6,204 nucleotides of DNA, taken from positions 1 to 6,204 of the forward strand of contig CAIQBF010000053.1 in the NCBI GenBank assembly GCA_903869975.1. Direction: 5' to 3'. How positions within the stretch are numbered: position 1 is the stretch's first letter; each line of letters begins with the position of its first letter. The notes beneath the pieces were generated by a model, which worked only from the letters and a program-made list of their open reading frames with translations, did no database searches and had not been told where the DNA came from. Below are positions 5,310 through 6,204 of this stretch, piece after piece. Position numbers and translations under genes: made by a program. The stretch is from an uncultured bacterium (lineage in GTDB: Bacteria; Patescibacteriota; Minisyncoccia; Phycocordibacterales; UBA9973).

Positions 5310-5849
5310 TTAGAGGTCGAATTTTCGTATTGTTCGGCGAATTTCGAGGTAATTCGGTATCTGTTTTTGCACGAGCGCCCAGAATTTTGAACCATGGTTC
5401 ATTTCCGCTAGGTGGCAGAGCTCGTGAACGATGATGTAGTCTTGTTGCTCAGGAGTCAAAAAAAGAATTTTATAATTGAAATTAAGATTCCGACGGATCG
5501 AACAGCTTCCCCAGCGCGAGGTGAGATTTTTGATTGAGACACTATTGTACTGATATCCGTACAATCCGCTGAAGTATCGAAGACGATTGTGGACAAGCAC
5601 GCGAGCAGCTTCTTTGTGCTTGAGATACTCAGCTCGGGTACCGCGTCTTGGAGTAGAGAGTGCTTTTGGATGATTCTTGAAATACGCAACCTTTTCTTCA
5701 ATCCAAGCTCTGCGAGAACGGATAAAGAGATCTACTAGAAATCGGCTTATACGCGGAGGCTGTGTGACAGTAACGGTACCATCAGGGCGTACGGTGATGC
5801 TCACATGCTTTGCGCGAGCATTTTTTCGGATGATGAGCGGAGTGTCCAT
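5310..5849 (-). CDS. YgjP/WLM-type (DUF45) zinc metallopeptidase
   Basis: This is a predicted cytoplasmic zinc-dependent peptidase of the YgjP-like M48-related family; the physiological substrate of these proteins is poorly known. The 179 residues begin with a beta-rich domain (5-30; VSITVRPDGTVTVTQPP at 16-32), then a helical part with WIEEK (49-53). The catalytic region has SRWGSCS (111-117), NFNYK (123-127), HELCH (142-146, two zinc-binding His plus catalytic Glu143) and MNHGSKFW (150-157), where His152 is the likely third zinc ligand. Nothing catalytic is missing. It is somewhat shorter than typical members of about 230 residues, mainly in the N-terminal domain. The ATG at 5849 is preceded by ACAGG with eight bases of spacing; a poor -10 (TAGACT, 5868-5863) lies just upstream. 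It is the first gene of the leftward cluster. Confidence 0.93.
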   Translation of the reverse strand: MDTPLIIRKNARAKHVSITVRPDGTVTVTQPPRISRFLVDLFIRSRRAWIEEKVAYFKNHPKALSTPRRGTRAEYLKHKEAARVLVHNRLRYFSGLYGYQYNSVSIKNLTSRWGSCSIRRNLNFNYKILFLTPEQQDYIIVHELCHLAEMNHGSKFWALVQKQIPNYLEIRRTIRKFDL

Positions 5850-5891
5850 GTCTAAGACCTGTAGTCTACCGCAGAGTACTTCTTTTTTTTA

Positions 5892-5921
5892 TTGACATAG
5901 TTGAATTTAAATGTTTATATT
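5892..5921 (+). promoter_or_regulatory. Promoter of the terminal membrane-protein gene
   Basis: A perfect TTGACA at 5892-5897 is followed by TTATAT at 5915-5920 (17-bp spacer, preceded by TGT) or TATATT at 5916-5921 (18-bp spacer). Transcription would start near 5927-5928. This decides the start codon: the in-frame ATG at 5911 lies in the promoter, so translation should begin at 5938, preceded by GGA at 5930-5932. Confidence 0.65.
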
Positions 5922-5925
5922 TAAA
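5906..5925. repeat. Inverted repeat TTTAAAT-N6-ATTTAAA over the promoter
   Basis: TTTAAAT (5906-5912) and ATTTAAA (5919-5925) are perfect 7-bp arms separated by GTTTAT. The repeat covers the end of the spacer and the -10 box, where an operator would block RNA polymerase. It could also be chance in AT-rich sequence. Confidence 0.4.
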
Positions 5926-5937
5926 AAACGGAACAAT

Positions 5938-6204
5938 ATGAATAAGAACCCCGCGTACCTTGTTGTTGGACATGCTCTTGTATGTGCTATTGGAATACTC
6001 TGTATTTACGGAGTATTCCTCCCAAAAGAATCATTCGGATTCTTTCATTATTTGATCAGGTTTCTATGGGCGACTAGTCTGATTTATCTCTCCCCTGCTA
6101 TATCTGGCATAATCGCCGCTAAGTGGGACAGGGAAAAAAGCAACATACTTCCCACCTACTTATTTGTCGGAGGACTACTCTTGATCGGAAAAAGTTTCTT
6201 CATA
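5938..6204 (+). CDS. Small multi-pass membrane protein, 3'-truncated by window end
   Basis: The frame runs from ATG at 5938 to the last base without a stop; 89 residues are visible. It starts MNKNPAYLVVG and shows hydrophobic helices at about 7-28, 36-62 and 71-89, the last cut by the window edge, with a short charged loop (AKWDREKSN, 61-69) between the second and third. I do not recognise the family. The start at 5938 is preferred over the in-frame ATG at 5911 because the latter overlaps the promoter. It is divergent from the peptidase gene and belongs to a different transcription unit continuing to the right. Confidence 0.7.
   Translation, partial: MNKNPAYLVVGHALVCAIGILCIYGVFLPKESFGFFHYLIRFLWATSLIYLSPAISGIIAAKWDREKSNILPTYLFVGGLLLIGKSFFI

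Larger units (their letters stand above)
5850..5937. other. AT-rich divergent intergenic region
   Basis: This 88-bp region lies between the peptidase start (-) and the membrane-protein start (+). Bases 5881-5937 have only about 10 G or C in 57, in contrast to the balanced composition around them. A T-run (5883-5890) sits just upstream of a consensus -35; on the peptidase side it would be an A-tract upstream of its weak promoter. Confidence 0.6.

Noticed and set aside
4815..5849. EVE protein plus metallopeptidase as a defence system
   Set aside because: Both are common stand-alone housekeeping families. No nuclease, AAA+ motor, methyltransferase or modification gene is nearby, and EVE has its own promoter.

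Overview
The window looks like a compact bacterial chromosome segment, most likely from the Candidate Phyla Radiation (Patescibacteria, Parcubacteria-like). This is inferred from gene style, not from a marker tree. Genes are small and tightly packed, and several are envelope proteins of families I associate with these genomes. Many carry a -10 box almost touching the start codon. TGA is used as an ordinary stop (S41 protease, 2061-2063), so code 11 fits and the TGA=Gly code of Gracilibacteria does not. As I recall, some CPR groups lack L9 (for example Microgenomates), so its presence would mildly favour a Parcubacteria-type lineage. There are no tRNA or rRNA genes, CRISPR arrays, insertion sequences or phage genes.

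Left part (1-2538, + strand): the 3' part of a conserved putative TIM-barrel protein; a membrane-anchored S41 carboxyl-terminal processing protease with a PDZ domain and an intact Ser/Lys/Gln active site; and ribosomal protein L9 (rplI). The protease and rplI each have their own extended -10 promoter. A strong bidirectional terminator (2549-2581) separates rplI from the convergent rpmA (L27, - strand, 2594-2866).

Middle (2867-3472): a 39-bp divergent intergenic region with overlapping -10 boxes drives rpmA leftward and, rightward, a small membrane-anchored protein with an Ada-like C-terminal module (2906-3355). A 117-bp gap between convergent genes (3356-3472) holds only a short hairpin.

Right part (3473-5849, - strand, transcribed right to left): a YgjP/WLM-type zinc metallopeptidase, then an EVE-domain protein, then a PAP2-superfamily membrane phosphatase, then a membrane-tethered Nudix-fold protein with a degraded Nudix box. 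The last two are one base apart and are surely co-transcribed. EVE and PAP2 also have their own -10 elements. An AT-rich divergent region (5850-5937) with a consensus -35 and an inverted repeat precedes a 3'-truncated small membrane protein running off the end (5938-6204).

Most of the window is housekeeping or envelope genes. I see no defence island or clear new multi-gene system. The points most worth following are the recurrent near-leaderless promoter layout, the PAP2 plus degenerate membrane-Nudix pair (both with altered catalytic motifs), the membrane-anchored Ada-like half-site protein, and the uncharacterised TIM-barrel family.
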